A stretch of DNA of 64,000 nt from Flavobacteriales bacterium (GTDB lineage Bacteria; Bacteroidota; Bacteroidia; Flavobacteriales_F; PHOS-HE28). A model generated the notes under the pieces. It worked only from the letters and a program-made list of their open reading frames with translations. It did no database searches and was not told the origin of the DNA. Shown here piece by piece: positions 16,166 to 24,845 of this stretch; position 1 is the first letter of the stretch, and the number at the start of each line of letters is the position of its first letter. The stretch is taken from positions 1,598,501 to 1,662,500 of the forward strand of contig JADJXH010000003.1 in assembly GCA_016715895.1 (NCBI GenBank). Direction: 5' to 3'. The position numbers and the translations under genes were made by a program.

Positions 16166-18487
16166 ATGACCACCATCCGCCGCCTTGTCCTGTGGAGCTG
16201 CCTGCTGCTGACCACGACCGCGTTGCGCGCCCAGGTCTTCATCCCCGACACGCTGGTGCGCGCCTGGCTGAACCAGAGCATCCCCGGCATCGTGGACGCC
16301 AACGGCATCATGGACACCACGCATGCAGGGATCGCGGGGTGTGATTCGGTGCTATGGTCTGGAACTGATCTCAATTCAGACACCTTGGTCATCGATTTAC
16401 AAGGTATTCAATATCTTGATTCTCTAAATGTTCTGTTTATTACGTACCATGTAATGGCGCCCGACAAGACAACCTTTTTCCATCTACCTGTCATGCCGAT
16501 ATCAATAAAGAAAGTGAACCTTCATTGCGGAGAGGGCATCGCATCGGTCAACCTTCCATCGATCGATCATTCGTTGCAGTACCTTGGCATTGGTGGTGGA
16601 CCTACCGGTCGAATTGATGTCAATATTGGGTCCATTTCGGATTCAATTGAGAATTTATCAATCAACTCTTTCCGAAGTATCTCATGCGATTCATTCACTG
16701 GATATATTAATTCAATGAGCATTAGCTTATCCAGCAATTTAATTGATACAACAAATATATCTCTTCCAGGTTGGGAATGCGGCTTACTTTACATCAATGG
16801 GAACATGCACAACATCAGTATTGACCTCGATGGATCCATTGTGAATGCTCTTGCTACGACTTATGGGCGCTATGATCATCTGTCCTGGCCGCTCGAGCTG
16901 ACCCAACTTTCGATCAGCGGATACGCGTCTTCGCCCTTACCCGCACTTCCGCCGACATTACTTCATTTGATCATTGAGGTGATTGATGAACTTTGTCTAC
17001 CTGCGCTTCCGAATGGCCTACTCACCCTGACTGTGCAACATGGAGTGAATTGCGTGCCAGATATTCCTGGGTCGGTCCAGTCTCTCACAGGACCATTCCT
17101 TTGGCAGGTCGGCGACACGGTCTTCTGTACAGTTCTCAACTCCGACTGTCCGGGCAGTGCTTCCGCCATCGCCGGTCGCCACGCGATCGACGACAACGGC
17201 AATGGTCTGTTGGATGCCGGTGAACCCGCCTTCCCCTGGGGCCGCGTGCTCATCCAGCCCATGAACGCGCTGGTGCCGGCCGGTGCCGGTGGATGGTGGG
17301 AGCGCGGCGCCCAGCCCGGCACCTACACCATCGAGCCCAACAGCACCTATCCATACCTCATCAGTTCAGCCCCGGCACAGCACACCGCCACCTTCGTGGC
17401 GTTGGGCGAGGTGGACAGCACCAACCACTTCGCACACACCCTGCTGCCCGGGGTGAACGATCTGCAGGTAAGCGCTTACGCCGTCCCCCCGCGCCCCGGC
17501 TTCAACAACGACCTGATCCTCTCCTACCGCAACTTCGGAACGACCAGCCTCCCCGCCACCCTGCAGCTGGCCGTGGACGCCGACCAGAGCTTCGTGGGCA
17601 GCAGCCCCGCTCCCACCACCCTGGTGGGCAACAGCGCCACCTGGGACCTCGGCACCCTACCCTTGGGCGCGCAAGGCCAGGTGCTGGTCACCCTGCACAC
17701 TGACGCGACCGTCCCCTTGGGCACACCGGTGCAGCACACTGCGGTGATCGATCCGGTGGCCGGTGACACGGTGCCCTCCAACAACACCACCTTGTGGACC
17801 GACACCGTGGTGGGCGCCTACGACCCCAACGACAAGTTGCTGGACATCCCCGCCGCCACACCCGCCGATGTGCAGGCCGACGCCATCACCCTCACCTACA
17901 CCATCCGCTTCCAGAACACCGGCACCTATCCCGCCGAGCGCGTAGTGATCCTGGACTCCCTGAGCGACGACCTGCAGTGGAACAGCTTCGAGTTCCTCTC
18001 CAGCAGCCATCCCTGCCAGTGGTACATGCTGGACGGTGTGCTCCACTTCATCTTCGACCCCATCCTGCTGCCCGACAGCGGCAGCAACGAGCCCGCCAGC
18101 CACGGTTTCGTGCGCTTCCGCATGCGGCCCTCCACACAGCTCACCAACGGCGACCAGGTGGACAACATCGCACACATCGTCTTCGACTTCAACACACCCA
18201 TCGTCACCCCGCCGGCCACCTTCCGCGTGGACATGAGCACCGGCCTGCAGGAACAGGCCGTGGGCACCCTCACGGTGATGCCCAACCCCACGCGCGACCG
18301 CCTGTTGATCGGTGGCTTTGCGGGCACCGCCGCGCTGCGCGTGCTGGACCTCAGCGGTCGCCTGTTGCGCAGCGCGCGCGGCTCTGCACCCGCCCTGCTG
18401 GACGTGGCCGACCTGCGGCCCGGCACCTACCTGCTGGAGGTGCGCACGCCACAGCGGGCTCAGGCCGTGCGGTTCGTGAAGGAGTGA
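16166..18487 (+). CDS. T9SS surface protein with leucine-rich-like region and DUF11-like domain
   Basis: 773 aa exported protein. The signal peptide ends near LRAQ. Residues about 60-320 hold irregular leucine-rich-like repeats (LPALPPTLLHL, LPALPNGLLTL). A SAIAGRHAIDDNGNGLLDAGEPAF linker segment (seen as DDNGNGLLDAGE) leads to a conserved-repeat/DUF11-like region with VGAYDPNDK and YTIRFQNTGTYPAERV. The C-terminus has a type A sorting module (VMPNPTRDRLLIGG, GTYLLEVRT). Bases about 16345-17130 are far AT-richer than both flanks, so the inner domain may be of different origin. A TACCTTCA box lies at 16138-16145. Ligand or target is unknown; an adhesion role is inference. Confidence 0.85.
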   Translation: MTTIRRLVLWSCLLLTTTALRAQVFIPDTLVRAWLNQSIPGIVDANGIMDTTHAGIAGCDSVLWSGTDLNSDTLVIDLQGIQYLDSLNVLFITYHVMAPDKTTFFHLPVMPISIKKVNLHCGEGIASVNLPSIDHSLQYLGIGGGPTGRIDVNIGSISDSIENLSINSFRSISCDSFTGYINSMSISLSSNLIDTTNISLPGWECGLLYINGNMHNISIDLDGSIVNALATTYGRYDHLSWPLELTQLSISGYASSPLPALPPTLLHLIIEVIDELCLPALPNGLLTLTVQHGVNCVPDIPGSVQSLTGPFLWQVGDTVFCTVLNSDCPGSASAIAGRHAIDDNGNGLLDAGEPAFPWGRVLIQPMNALVPAGAGGWWERGAQPGTYTIEPNSTYPYLISSAPAQHTATFVALGEVDSTNHFAHTLLPGVNDLQVSAYAVPPRPGFNNDLILSYRNFGTTSLPATLQLAVDADQSFVGSSPAPTTLVGNSATWDLGTLPLGAQGQVLVTLHTDATVPLGTPVQHTAVIDPVAGDTVPSNNTTLWTDTVVGAYDPNDKLLDIPAATPADVQADAITLTYTIRFQNTGTYPAERVVILDSLSDDLQWNSFEFLSSSHPCQWYMLDGVLHFIFDPILLPDSGSNEPASHGFVRFRMRPSTQLTNGDQVDNIAHIVFDFNTPIVTPPATFRVDMSTGLQEQAVGTLTVMPNPTRDRLLIGGFAGTAALRVLDLSGRLLRSARGSAPALLDVADLRPGTYLLEVRTPQRAQAVRFVKE

Positions 18488-18532
18488 AGGCGCGTCGCCT
18501 GGAGGTGAACCGGACCCAGGGTATGGAGCACC

Positions 18533-18596
18533 CATGTGCACATGTGCATATGGTCACATGTGCATACGTGCTCATGTGGGCATGTGCACATGGGCT
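18533..18596. repeat. Tandem 8-bp CATGTGCA array forming a long palindrome
   Basis: Eight consecutive octamers, consensus CATGTGCA, in strict 8-bp phase. Five keep the CATGTG core. The array and its flank (18531-18594) form a 64-bp imperfect palindrome in which 25 of 32 positions pair, including perfect 14-bp ends. It lies between convergent genes (the T9SS protein and adk), where it could act as a bidirectional terminator or a protein-binding site. Confidence 0.85.
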
Positions 18597-18603
18597 TCCG
18601 TCC

Positions 18604-19176
18604 TTAGCCGATCGCCTTCACCAGCCGGGCGGTGATGTCGGACACGCTGCCCACGCCGTCGATGGAGGTGAACTTCCCTTGGGCGGCGTAGTGGTCCTTG
18701 AGCGGCGCGGTCTTCTGCTCGTACTCGCGGATGCGGTTGCGGATGACGGCCTCGTCGCGGTCGTCGGTGCGTCCGCTGGTGGCACCACGCCCCAGAAGCC
18801 GCTGCACGAGCTCGGCCTCGGGCACTTCGAGGGCGAGCATGTGGGTGATGGGTTCGTTCTTGGAGGCGAGCATCTCGTCCAGCGCCACGGCCTGGGCCTT
18901 GGTGCGGGGGAAGCCGTCGAAGATGAAGCCGCGGGCCTCGAGGTTGGCCTCCATGGCGTTGCGGATCATGCCGATGACGATGTGGTCGGCCACCAGCTCA
19001 CCGCGGTCCATGAGCTCCTTGGCCTGCACGCCCAGTTCGCTCTCGGCCTTGATCTCCGCACGAAGCAGGTCGCCGGTGCTGAGGTGGACCAGCTTGTAAC
19101 GTTCGATGAGGAAGGTGCTCTGGGTGCCTTTGCCGGCGCCCGGGGGGCCGAAGAGCACAAGGTTCAGCTTGCTCAT
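18604..19176 (-). CDS. adk: Adenylate kinase
   Basis: 190 aa; interconverts ATP + AMP and 2 ADP in the cytoplasm. The P-loop GPPGAGKGT is at residues 10-18, the NMP-binding segment includes STGDLLRAE, then FDGFPRT, and a short LID around GRGATSGRTDDRDE marks the short-form enzyme. The start at 19176 overlaps the hpt stop (ATGA), so the two purine-salvage and nucleotide genes are coupled. A longer in-frame extension to 19764 runs antiframe through hpt and is rejected. Confidence 0.96.
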   Translation of the reverse strand: MSKLNLVLFGPPGAGKGTQSTFLIERYKLVHLSTGDLLRAEIKAESELGVQAKELMDRGELVADHIVIGMIRNAMEANLEARGFIFDGFPRTKAQAVALDEMLASKNEPITHMLALEVPEAELVQRLLGRGATSGRTDDRDEAVIRNRIREYEQKTAPLKDHYAAQGKFTSIDGVGSVSDITARLVKAIG

Positions 19177-19736
19177 GGGGTGGGTTCGGTGATGCGCCAG
19201 ATGCCTGGCAGGTTGCGGCCCAATCCGTCGTGGTCGAGGCCGGAGCCCACCACGAAGGCGTTGGGGATGCGCAGCGCCACATGCTCGATGGGCCAGGGGC
19301 GCGAGTAGGCCTCCGGCTTGAAGAGCAGCGCCGCCACGCTGATGCTCGCCGGGTGCAGGCCGGAGAGCGCGTCCATGATGTGGGCGATGGTGCCGCCGGT
19401 GTCCACGATGTCCTCCACGATCACCACGTGGCGGCCGTCCAGCCGTTCGCTGAGGCCGATGAGCTGGGTGACGGTGCCGGTGCTGCTGGTGCCGTGGTAG
19501 CTGGCCACCTTGATGAAGGTGATCTCGCACTCCATCTCCAGCCGTTTCATGAGCTCGGCGGCGAAGAAGAAGGCCCCGTTCAACACGCCCAGGAAGAGCG
19601 GTCGCTTGCCGGCGTAGCGTGCCTGAAGCGCAGCGGCCACGCGGTCGATGGCGGCATCCAGGTCGGCCGCCGGGATGTACGGTACGAAATCCTTGTCGTG
19701 CAGGCGGACGCGGGCGGCGGTGGCAGGCTCGGGCAT
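19173..19736 (-). CDS. hpt: Hypoxanthine phosphoribosyltransferase
   Basis: 187 aa purine salvage enzyme using PRPP to form IMP or GMP. The PRPP-binding motif VVIVEDIVDTGGT is at residues 104-116. The N-terminal PLFLGVLNGAFFFAAEL and the flexible-loop VASYHGTSSTG are typical of the family. The ATG at 19736 precedes the conserved N-terminus. Upstream in-frame codons overlap the divergent gene and are rejected. The gene sits 84 bp from the divergent barrel gene at 19821 and is followed by adk in an overlapping operon. Confidence 0.95.
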   Translation of the reverse strand: MPEPATAARVRLHDKDFVPYIPAADLDAAIDRVAAALQARYAGKRPLFLGVLNGAFFFAAELMKRLEMECEITFIKVASYHGTSSTGTVTQLIGLSERLDGRHVVIVEDIVDTGGTIAHIMDALSGLHPASISVAALLFKPEAYSRPWPIEHVALRIPNAFVVGSGLDHDGLGRNLPGIWRITEPTP

Positions 19737-19807
19737 GCGGGGAAAGGGATGCGAAGGTAGGCAACGGTGCCGGCGCGGGGATCGGGCGCGCTCATCCCCT
19801 TTCCGCC

Positions 19808-19815
19808 TACATTCG
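19808..19815 (+). promoter_or_regulatory. Putative -7 box TACATTCG
   Basis: TAnnTTTG-like box ending 5 nt before the ATG at 19821. At this distance the transcript would have almost no leader. Confidence 0.4.
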
Positions 19816-19820
19816 GCGCC

Positions 19821-20633
19821 ATGCGCCGCGTGCTGTCCGCCTTCGCCCTGGCCGTGGTCGCCACCGCACATGCGGGCGGCGACAACCATCCCGTGGGTGC
19901 CCGGATCGCGGGCATGGGCCAGGCGGGGCTTACGCTCATCGACCTGTGGAGCGCTCAGCACAACCAGGCCGGTCTGGCCGGTCTCACCCGGCCCGCCGTG
20001 GGTGTGTTCATGCAGCGGCACTGGTTGAGCGAGTCGCTGGACCATCAAGCCCTGGCGGTGGCCCTTCCGTTGGGCCGTGGCACCATCGCCGTGAACGCCA
20101 ATACCCTGGGCTACGACCTGTACCGCGAAACGAAAGTGGGCGTGGCCTATGCCATGCGCTTCGGCGACGGGCTGCGTGTGGGCGTTCAACTGGATTATCT
20201 GGGCGTGCGCCTTGGCGAGGGCTACGGCAGCCGGGGGATGGTCACCGGCGAGGTGGGCGTACAGGCCCGCCTCACCGAACGGCTGTGGGCCGGCGCGCAC
20301 CTGTACAACCCGTCGCGCACCGAGCTGGGCGGCCCCTATGAGGAACGGGTGCCCACCGTGCTGAAGGCGGGCCTGGGCTACACCTTCAGCGACAAGCTGG
20401 TGGTGACGGGCGAGGTGGTGAAGGACATCGACGAGGCCGAACGCTTCCATGCGGGCCTGGAGTACCACCCGGTGAACGCCTTGTTCCTGCGCACGGGCGT
20501 CAGCACCGGCCCCACACAGGGCCACTTCGGCGTGGGCGTGCGGCTGAAGGGCTTCGACCTGGACCTGGCCGTGGCCTTCCGCAGCCTGCTCGGTCCCACG
20601 CCCCAGCTGGGGCTCAGCTACCGCTTTCCATGA
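19821..20633 (+). CDS. PorV/PorQ-like outer-membrane barrel protein
   Basis: 270 aa. A signal peptide (RRVLSAFALAVVATAHA) is followed by GGDNHPVGARIAGMGQAGLTLIDLWSAQHNQAGLAGL, the N-terminal pattern of PorV/PorQ-like barrel proteins; it is then a series of alternating-hydrophobicity strands ending in the aromatic C-terminus SYRFP. Members of this group work with T9SS or as lipid/outer-membrane barrels (family knowledge); the exact role is not shown. Its stop overlaps the next gene (ATGA), suggesting joint expression with the HhH-barrel protein. Confidence 0.75.
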   Translation: MRRVLSAFALAVVATAHAGGDNHPVGARIAGMGQAGLTLIDLWSAQHNQAGLAGLTRPAVGVFMQRHWLSESLDHQALAVALPLGRGTIAVNANTLGYDLYRETKVGVAYAMRFGDGLRVGVQLDYLGVRLGEGYGSRGMVTGEVGVQARLTERLWAGAHLYNPSRTELGGPYEERVPTVLKAGLGYTFSDKLVVTGEVVKDIDEAERFHAGLEYHPVNALFLRTGVSTGPTQGHFGVGVRLKGFDLDLAVAFRSLLGPTPQLGLSYRFP

Positions 20634-22813
20634 AACGGTGCGCCGCAGTGCTCGTCATGGCGGCGACCGGGGCACCGGCATGGGCCCAGGAGGACCAGGG
20701 GGTGCCACGCGACCTCATCGAGCAGCGCATCGAGGCCGCCACCGAACAGCTGGGCGACGACAGCGACCTGGACCTCACCAACCTGTTCGATGTGCTCACG
20801 GACCGCTACCGCGACCCCATCGACCTCAACCACACCGATGCCGAGGAGCTCAACAGCCTGGCGCTGCTCACCGACGTCCAGATCGGCGCCCTGTTCGCGC
20901 ACATCCGGAAGAACGGCAAGCTGCTGAGCCTTTATGAAGTGCAGACGATCGATGCGTGGGACGCGCGCACGATGGCCCTGGTGCGGCCCTTCATCACCGT
21001 GCGCGAGGACCCGCTGCGGTCGCGGGCCGGGCTGAAGGAGATCCTGCGCAACGGTGAGCATGAGGTGATGCTGCGCACCATCGTGAACGTGGAGGCGCGA
21101 CGCGGTGGCCAGGACCGTCCGGGGCTGTTCGGCGGCCGCTACACCGATCCGGACGGCGACGAGCTGCCGGACGCGGGGAACGAGGCGGTGCGCGACAGCC
21201 TTCGCCGTGAAAGCCGTCTCTACCTCGGCGATCCGTACAAGCTCTACGCCCGCTACCGCTTCCGCTACCGCAACAACATCAGCCTGGGCATCACCGCCGA
21301 GAAGGACGAGGGCGAGGAGTTCTTCCGCGGCACGCAGCAACAGGGCTTCGACTTCTACAGCGCGCACCTCTTCCTGCGGCATTTCGGTCGGCTGAAGGCG
21401 CTGGCCGTCGGCGACTACCAGGCGCAGTTCGGGCTGGGGCTCACCTACTGGACGGGCCTCGCCTTCGCCAGCAAGTCCTCCTTCAGCCTCAACGTGAAGC
21501 GCAATGCGGCCGGGCTCGCGCCGTACACCAGCGTCAACGAGAACCTCTTCAACCGCGGCGTGGCGGCCACCGTCGAACTGCACCGCGACCTCGACCTCAC
21601 GGTCTTCTACAGCCGCAAGGACCTCGACGCCAACGTGCAGCAGGAGGTGGACACCAGCGATGTGGACGATGCGCAGGTGAGCTTCAGCAGCTTCCAGGAG
21701 GACGGCTATCATCGCACCTTCAACGAGCTTGTGAAGAAGGACGCCATCCTGGAACAGGCCTACGGTGGCCACCTCCGCTACCGCCGACGCACCTTCAGCT
21801 GGGGCCTCACCGGGGCGCACGTGGGCTACGATGTGCCGCTGACGCGCACGCTGCGGCCCTACAACCGGTTCGAGTTCAACGGGCAGGAGAACACCACCGT
21901 GGGCAGCGACTTCAGCTGGCTGTTCCGCAACGCCAGCTTCTTCGGTGAAGTGGCGGCGAGCCTGCCGCAGGCCGATGGCAACACGGGCTGGGCCCTGAAC
22001 CTCGGCACCCTGGTGGCCCTGGACCGCCGCGTGACACTGGCCCTGCTGTACCGCGACTATCAGCGGGACTTCCACGGGCTCTATAGCGTGGGCTTCGCGG
22101 AAGGCGGCAACCCGTGGAACGAACGCGGGCTGTACACCGGTCTCGAGATCCGGCCGGACCGCAGGTGGACCATCAACGCCTACTTCGACCAGTACCGGTT
22201 CCCGTGGTTGCGCTACCAGGTGAACGCCCCGAGCGACGGCCACGACGTGCTGGCGCAGGTGACCTGGCGGCCCAGCAAGCAGGTGGAGGTGTACCTGCGC
22301 GGCCGGCACGAACAGAAAGGCTACAACAGCGAGGCTCCGGTGGACGGGATCGATCCGCTGGTGCGTCGCAGGCAGACGCAGTGGCGCGTCAACGCCACCT
22401 ACAAAGTGACCCCCTCGGTGAGCCTGCGCACCCGGGTGGAACTGGTGGACGTGCAGCGCGGCGACAGCCCGGTGGAGCATGGCTTCCTCGTGTATCAGGA
22501 CCTGGTGCACCGGCCCCTGCGGAGCTGGTGGGAGCTGTCATTGCGCTTCGCGCTCTTCGACACGGACGGCTACGACGCCCGGCTGTACGCGTACGAGAAC
22601 GACCTCATCGGCGTGTTCAGCATCCCGCCGTACTACGGCCGCGGCATGCGGTGGTACGCGATGCTGCGCCTCACGCCGCTGCGCCGGGTGGATGTGTGGC
22701 TGCGCTACGGTGCGTTCATCTTCCAGGACACCGACCGCATCAGTTCGGGCCTGCAGGAGATCGCGGGCAGCACGCGCAGCGATGTGAAGGTGCAGGTGCG
22801 GGTGAGGTTCTGA
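20630..22813 (+). CDS. Outer-membrane barrel protein with N-terminal helix-hairpin-helix region
   Basis: 727 aa. The signal peptide ends at PAWAQ. Residues about 60-110 contain a helix-hairpin-helix-like segment (IDLNHTDAEELNSLALL, then LLSLYEVQTI), and the rest is a large barrel of alternating strands ending QVRVRF with terminal Phe. This architecture is common and poorly characterised in Flavobacteriia (family knowledge). Translationally coupled to the preceding PorV-like gene and followed after 5 nt by a small cytosolic protein. The HhH may bind DNA or act as a plug; this is not resolved. Confidence 0.8.
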   Translation: MKRCAAVLVMAATGAPAWAQEDQGVPRDLIEQRIEAATEQLGDDSDLDLTNLFDVLTDRYRDPIDLNHTDAEELNSLALLTDVQIGALFAHIRKNGKLLSLYEVQTIDAWDARTMALVRPFITVREDPLRSRAGLKEILRNGEHEVMLRTIVNVEARRGGQDRPGLFGGRYTDPDGDELPDAGNEAVRDSLRRESRLYLGDPYKLYARYRFRYRNNISLGITAEKDEGEEFFRGTQQQGFDFYSAHLFLRHFGRLKALAVGDYQAQFGLGLTYWTGLAFASKSSFSLNVKRNAAGLAPYTSVNENLFNRGVAATVELHRDLDLTVFYSRKDLDANVQQEVDTSDVDDAQVSFSSFQEDGYHRTFNELVKKDAILEQAYGGHLRYRRRTFSWGLTGAHVGYDVPLTRTLRPYNRFEFNGQENTTVGSDFSWLFRNASFFGEVAASLPQADGNTGWALNLGTLVALDRRVTLALLYRDYQRDFHGLYSVGFAEGGNPWNERGLYTGLEIRPDRRWTINAYFDQYRFPWLRYQVNAPSDGHDVLAQVTWRPSKQVEVYLRGRHEQKGYNSEAPVDGIDPLVRRRQTQWRVNATYKVTPSVSLRTRVELVDVQRGDSPVEHGFLVYQDLVHRPLRSWWELSLRFALFDTDGYDARLYAYENDLIGVFSIPPYYGRGMRWYAMLRLTPLRRVDVWLRYGAFIFQDTDRISSGLQEIAGSTRSDVKVQVRVRF

Positions 22814-22818
22814 ACCCG

Positions 22819-23211
22819 ATGGGAGCGCGGCACATCACCCTGGACCCCGGGCATCCCGAAGCGCGCTTCAGCGCCACGGAACGCCCGCGCATCGCCCTGC
22901 GCCAGGCCTTCTTCGTCACGTCCGACCCCGACTGGCAGCGGCGGCTGAACCGCGCCGCGCTGATCGTCACCACCCGGGCCTACGACGACCGCGGGCGTGA
23001 ATTGGTGGCCGACCATCAGGTGTTCCGCTTCAGCGCGCTGTTCAATGCCACCTGGCCGGATCCGCTGTTCAGGAACATCCGCAACTGGACCTACGTGCCC
23101 GTGGAGCTCCGCGCGGATGCCCCACCCGTGATGGGTTGGCTGCTGGAGCTGCGCCTGCGCGACCTGCGGCTGGGCCCGGAGGAGCGGATGGAGGTGGTGT
23201 TCCTGGGGTAG
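22819..23211 (+). CDS. Conserved-looking hypothetical protein (130 aa)
   Basis: Not recognised. It starts MGARHITLDPGHPEARFSA five bases after the upstream stop, so it is likely in the same operon. It has balanced composition, no signal peptide and no membrane segment, and a C-terminal VMGWLLELRLRDLRLGPEE stretch. An antisense frame across it is Pro/Arg-rich and less credible. A strong hairpin follows 9 bp after its stop. Confidence 0.6.
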   Translation: MGARHITLDPGHPEARFSATERPRIALRQAFFVTSDPDWQRRLNRAALIVTTRAYDDRGRELVADHQVFRFSALFNATWPDPLFRNIRNWTYVPVELRADAPPVMGWLLELRLRDLRLGPEERMEVVFLG

Positions 23212-23220
23212 AAGTACGAA

Positions 23221-23245
23221 GCCCCCCGACCGCAGGTCGGAGGGC
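23221..23245. terminator. Bidirectional hairpin terminator
   Basis: GCCCcCCGACC pairs with GGTCGGaGGGC around a 3-nt loop. It lies between convergent genes ending at 23211 (+) and 23270 (-). No T-tract is seen on either side. Confidence 0.65.
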
Positions 23246-23269
23246 CCCGTCATGTCGGTCGGAAGGAAC

Positions 23270-23689
23270 TTACTTGGTCTCCGGAGCAGGCGTGGCCTCG
23301 GCCTTCGCACCGGCCTTGCCGGCGCAGCAGGCGGCCTTGGCACCGCCGGCACAACCGGCAGCCTTGGCATCGCCATGGGCTCCATGCTCGGCGTGGGCGT
23401 GCCCTTGGGCCTTGTGGTCGTGACCGGCACAGGCGGCCTTGGCATCGGCGCCCGCTTTGCCGGCGCAGCAGCCCGCGCCCGCGGTCTTGGCGCCACCGGC
23501 GCAGGACAGCGCCTTGGTCTCACCGGCGGGGGCGATGGCGGTCGCAGGCGCCACGGCGGTCGCCTTCTCGGGGCTGGCCGGGGCGACGGCAGTGGCCTTG
23601 TCGGTGGCCACCTTGTCGGTGGTGGTGCTTTGTGCGGAGGCCGTGGCCAGGAAGGCCAGGGAGGCCGCGATGCTCAGGAGGATGCGCAT
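23270..23689 (-). CDS. Exported Cys/His-rich low-complexity protein, putative metal binder
   Basis: 139 aa with a clear signal peptide (SIAASLAFLATASAQ). The mature part is Ala/Gly/Lys-rich and carries seven Cys (63, 74, 75, 87, 113, 121, 122) and six His (90, 92, 97, 99, 102, 105). Two copies of a CAGGAK...CCAGKAG block flank the His cluster HDHKAQGHAHAEH, giving a near-symmetric layout. Zn, Cu or Ni binding is inferred from composition. No transporter or metal regulator sits next to it. No family was recognised with certainty. Confidence 0.75.
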   Translation of the reverse strand: MRILLSIAASLAFLATASAQSTTTDKVATDKATAVAPASPEKATAVAPATAIAPAGETKALSCAGGAKTAGAGCCAGKAGADAKAACAGHDHKAQGHAHAEHGAHGDAKAAGCAGGAKAACCAGKAGAKAEATPAPETK

Positions 23690-23801
23690 GGAATGGGGTC
23701 TGATTTGAACGCAAGGTAAGCCATTCGTGTGCCGGAAGGTGCGTGGACCTGTTAAGGGTTGTGAACCTCAGGCCCTGCGCCGCTGTTCCAAAGGGAGCGT
23801 C

Positions 23802-23809
23802 TATCTTTC
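23802..23809 (+). promoter_or_regulatory. Putative -7 box TATCTTTC
   Basis: Matches TAnnTTTG except the last base; 21 nt before the Rieske protein ATG. Confidence 0.4.
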
Positions 23810-23830
23810 CGCTCGACCAACCCCACGTCC

Positions 23831-24274
23831 ATGGATCGTCGCAACTTCCTGCTCGCGGGCTGCAAGGCCTGCGCCGCGCTGGCCGCCGTGCCCGCCCTGG
23901 CCTCCCTCGAAAGCTGTTCCTCCGGCAAGACCGCGGCAGCCGGCTCCTCCGCGTCGGCCGCGCTGGCCGTGGAGAACGGCGTGCTCAGCATCCCGATGTC
24001 CAGCCTGTCCAACGGCGTGGGCCTCGTGAGCGCCAAAGGCTTGGGCGACAAGCTCTACATCAGCAAGGGCGCTGACGGCACCTACAAGGCGCTGGTATTG
24101 AACTGCCCGCACAAGGGCGGACCGGTGAAGCCCGACGGTGACAAGCTGGTCTGCGGCTGGCACGGCAGTGCCTTCGACATGGACGGCCAGGTGACCAAAG
24201 GTCCTTCGCAGCAAGGGCTGAAGACCTACCCGGTGGAGGTGGCCGGCGACGTGCTGAAGGTGAAGGTGGCCTGA
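23831..24274 (+). CDS. Rieske [2Fe-2S] lipoprotein
   Basis: 147 aa. The N-terminus MDRRNFLLAGCKACAAL has a twin-arginine-like motif and is followed by a lipobox LESC (C29), so it is probably exported folded and lipid-anchored. C92/H94 in NCPHKGG and C108/H111 in VCGWHGSAFD are the four cluster ligands. The short length and absence of partner cytochrome b make a bc1-complex subunit unlikely. A small periplasmic electron carrier or ferredoxin-like dioxygenase subunit is more plausible (inference). Confidence 0.88.
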   Translation: MDRRNFLLAGCKACAALAAVPALASLESCSSGKTAAAGSSASAALAVENGVLSIPMSSLSNGVGLVSAKGLGDKLYISKGADGTYKALVLNCPHKGGPVKPDGDKLVCGWHGSAFDMDGQVTKGPSQQGLKTYPVEVAGDVLKVKVA

Positions 24275-24284
24275 GGGGTGCGCG

Positions 24285-24779
24285 CTACCCGCGTCGACGG
24301 GTGGCCTTCCTGCGGCGCTTCTCCGCGGCGGCAGGGTCCATGGTGAAGGCGATCGGCAGGCGGAACAGCACACGGACCGGCCGACCGTCCATCGTGCCGG
24401 GTGACCACCCCGAAAGGGCGCGCACCACCCGCACGGCCTCCGCGTCAAGCAGCGGGTCCACCGGGCGCGGCACCCATACGCTGTCCACACGGCCATCCTT
24501 CTCCACCATGAAGTGCACCATCACCCGGCCGGTGATGCCGTTCCTGAGCGCCTCCTTCGGGTAGCGGGTCTCCTCCTTGATCCTGCGGTACAGTTCCGGT
24601 TCCCCTCCAGGAAAGGCGGGCATCACCTCCACGACAGAGATCGTGGCGCTGTCCTTCCGGAAGCCCCGTTCGAAGAGCGCCTGACCCGCATCCGCGTCGG
24701 TGCGCACAGGTGCGGTGCCTTGTTGCGCGGCCAGGCTGGCAGGGACAAGAAGGACGAGCACGAAAAGCGGACCGCGCAT
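24285..24779 (-). CDS. TonB C-terminal-domain periplasmic protein
   Basis: 164 aa. A signal peptide (PLFVLVLLVPASLAAQ) replaces the usual TonB inner-membrane anchor. The TonB C-terminal domain covers about residues 50-155 (FPGGEPELYRRIKEE, YPKEALRNGITGRVMVHFMVE, FRLPIAFTM). Such stand-alone domains are common in Bacteroidota, and their partners are usually unknown. Convergent with the Rieske gene and divergent from kynA. A perfect TAACTTTG box lies 7 nt upstream of its ATG. Confidence 0.85.
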   Translation of the reverse strand: MRGPLFVLVLLVPASLAAQQGTAPVRTDADAGQALFERGFRKDSATISVVEVMPAFPGGEPELYRRIKEETRYPKEALRNGITGRVMVHFMVEKDGRVDSVWVPRPVDPLLDAEAVRVVRALSGWSPGTMDGRPVRVLFRLPIAFTMDPAAAEKRRRKATRRRG

Positions 24780-24786
24780 GGTTGAC

Positions 24787-24794
24787 CAAAGTTA
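24787..24794 (-). promoter_or_regulatory. -7 box TAACTTTG, exact TAnnTTTG
   Basis: Exact match to the Bacteroidota -7 consensus, ending 7 nt before the ATG at 24779. The predicted transcript would be nearly leaderless. Confidence 0.6.
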
Positions 24795-24845
24795 GCCGGC
24801 CGCGGGTGGAGCCGCCTACATTCGCCACGTCCCGGACCACATGCA

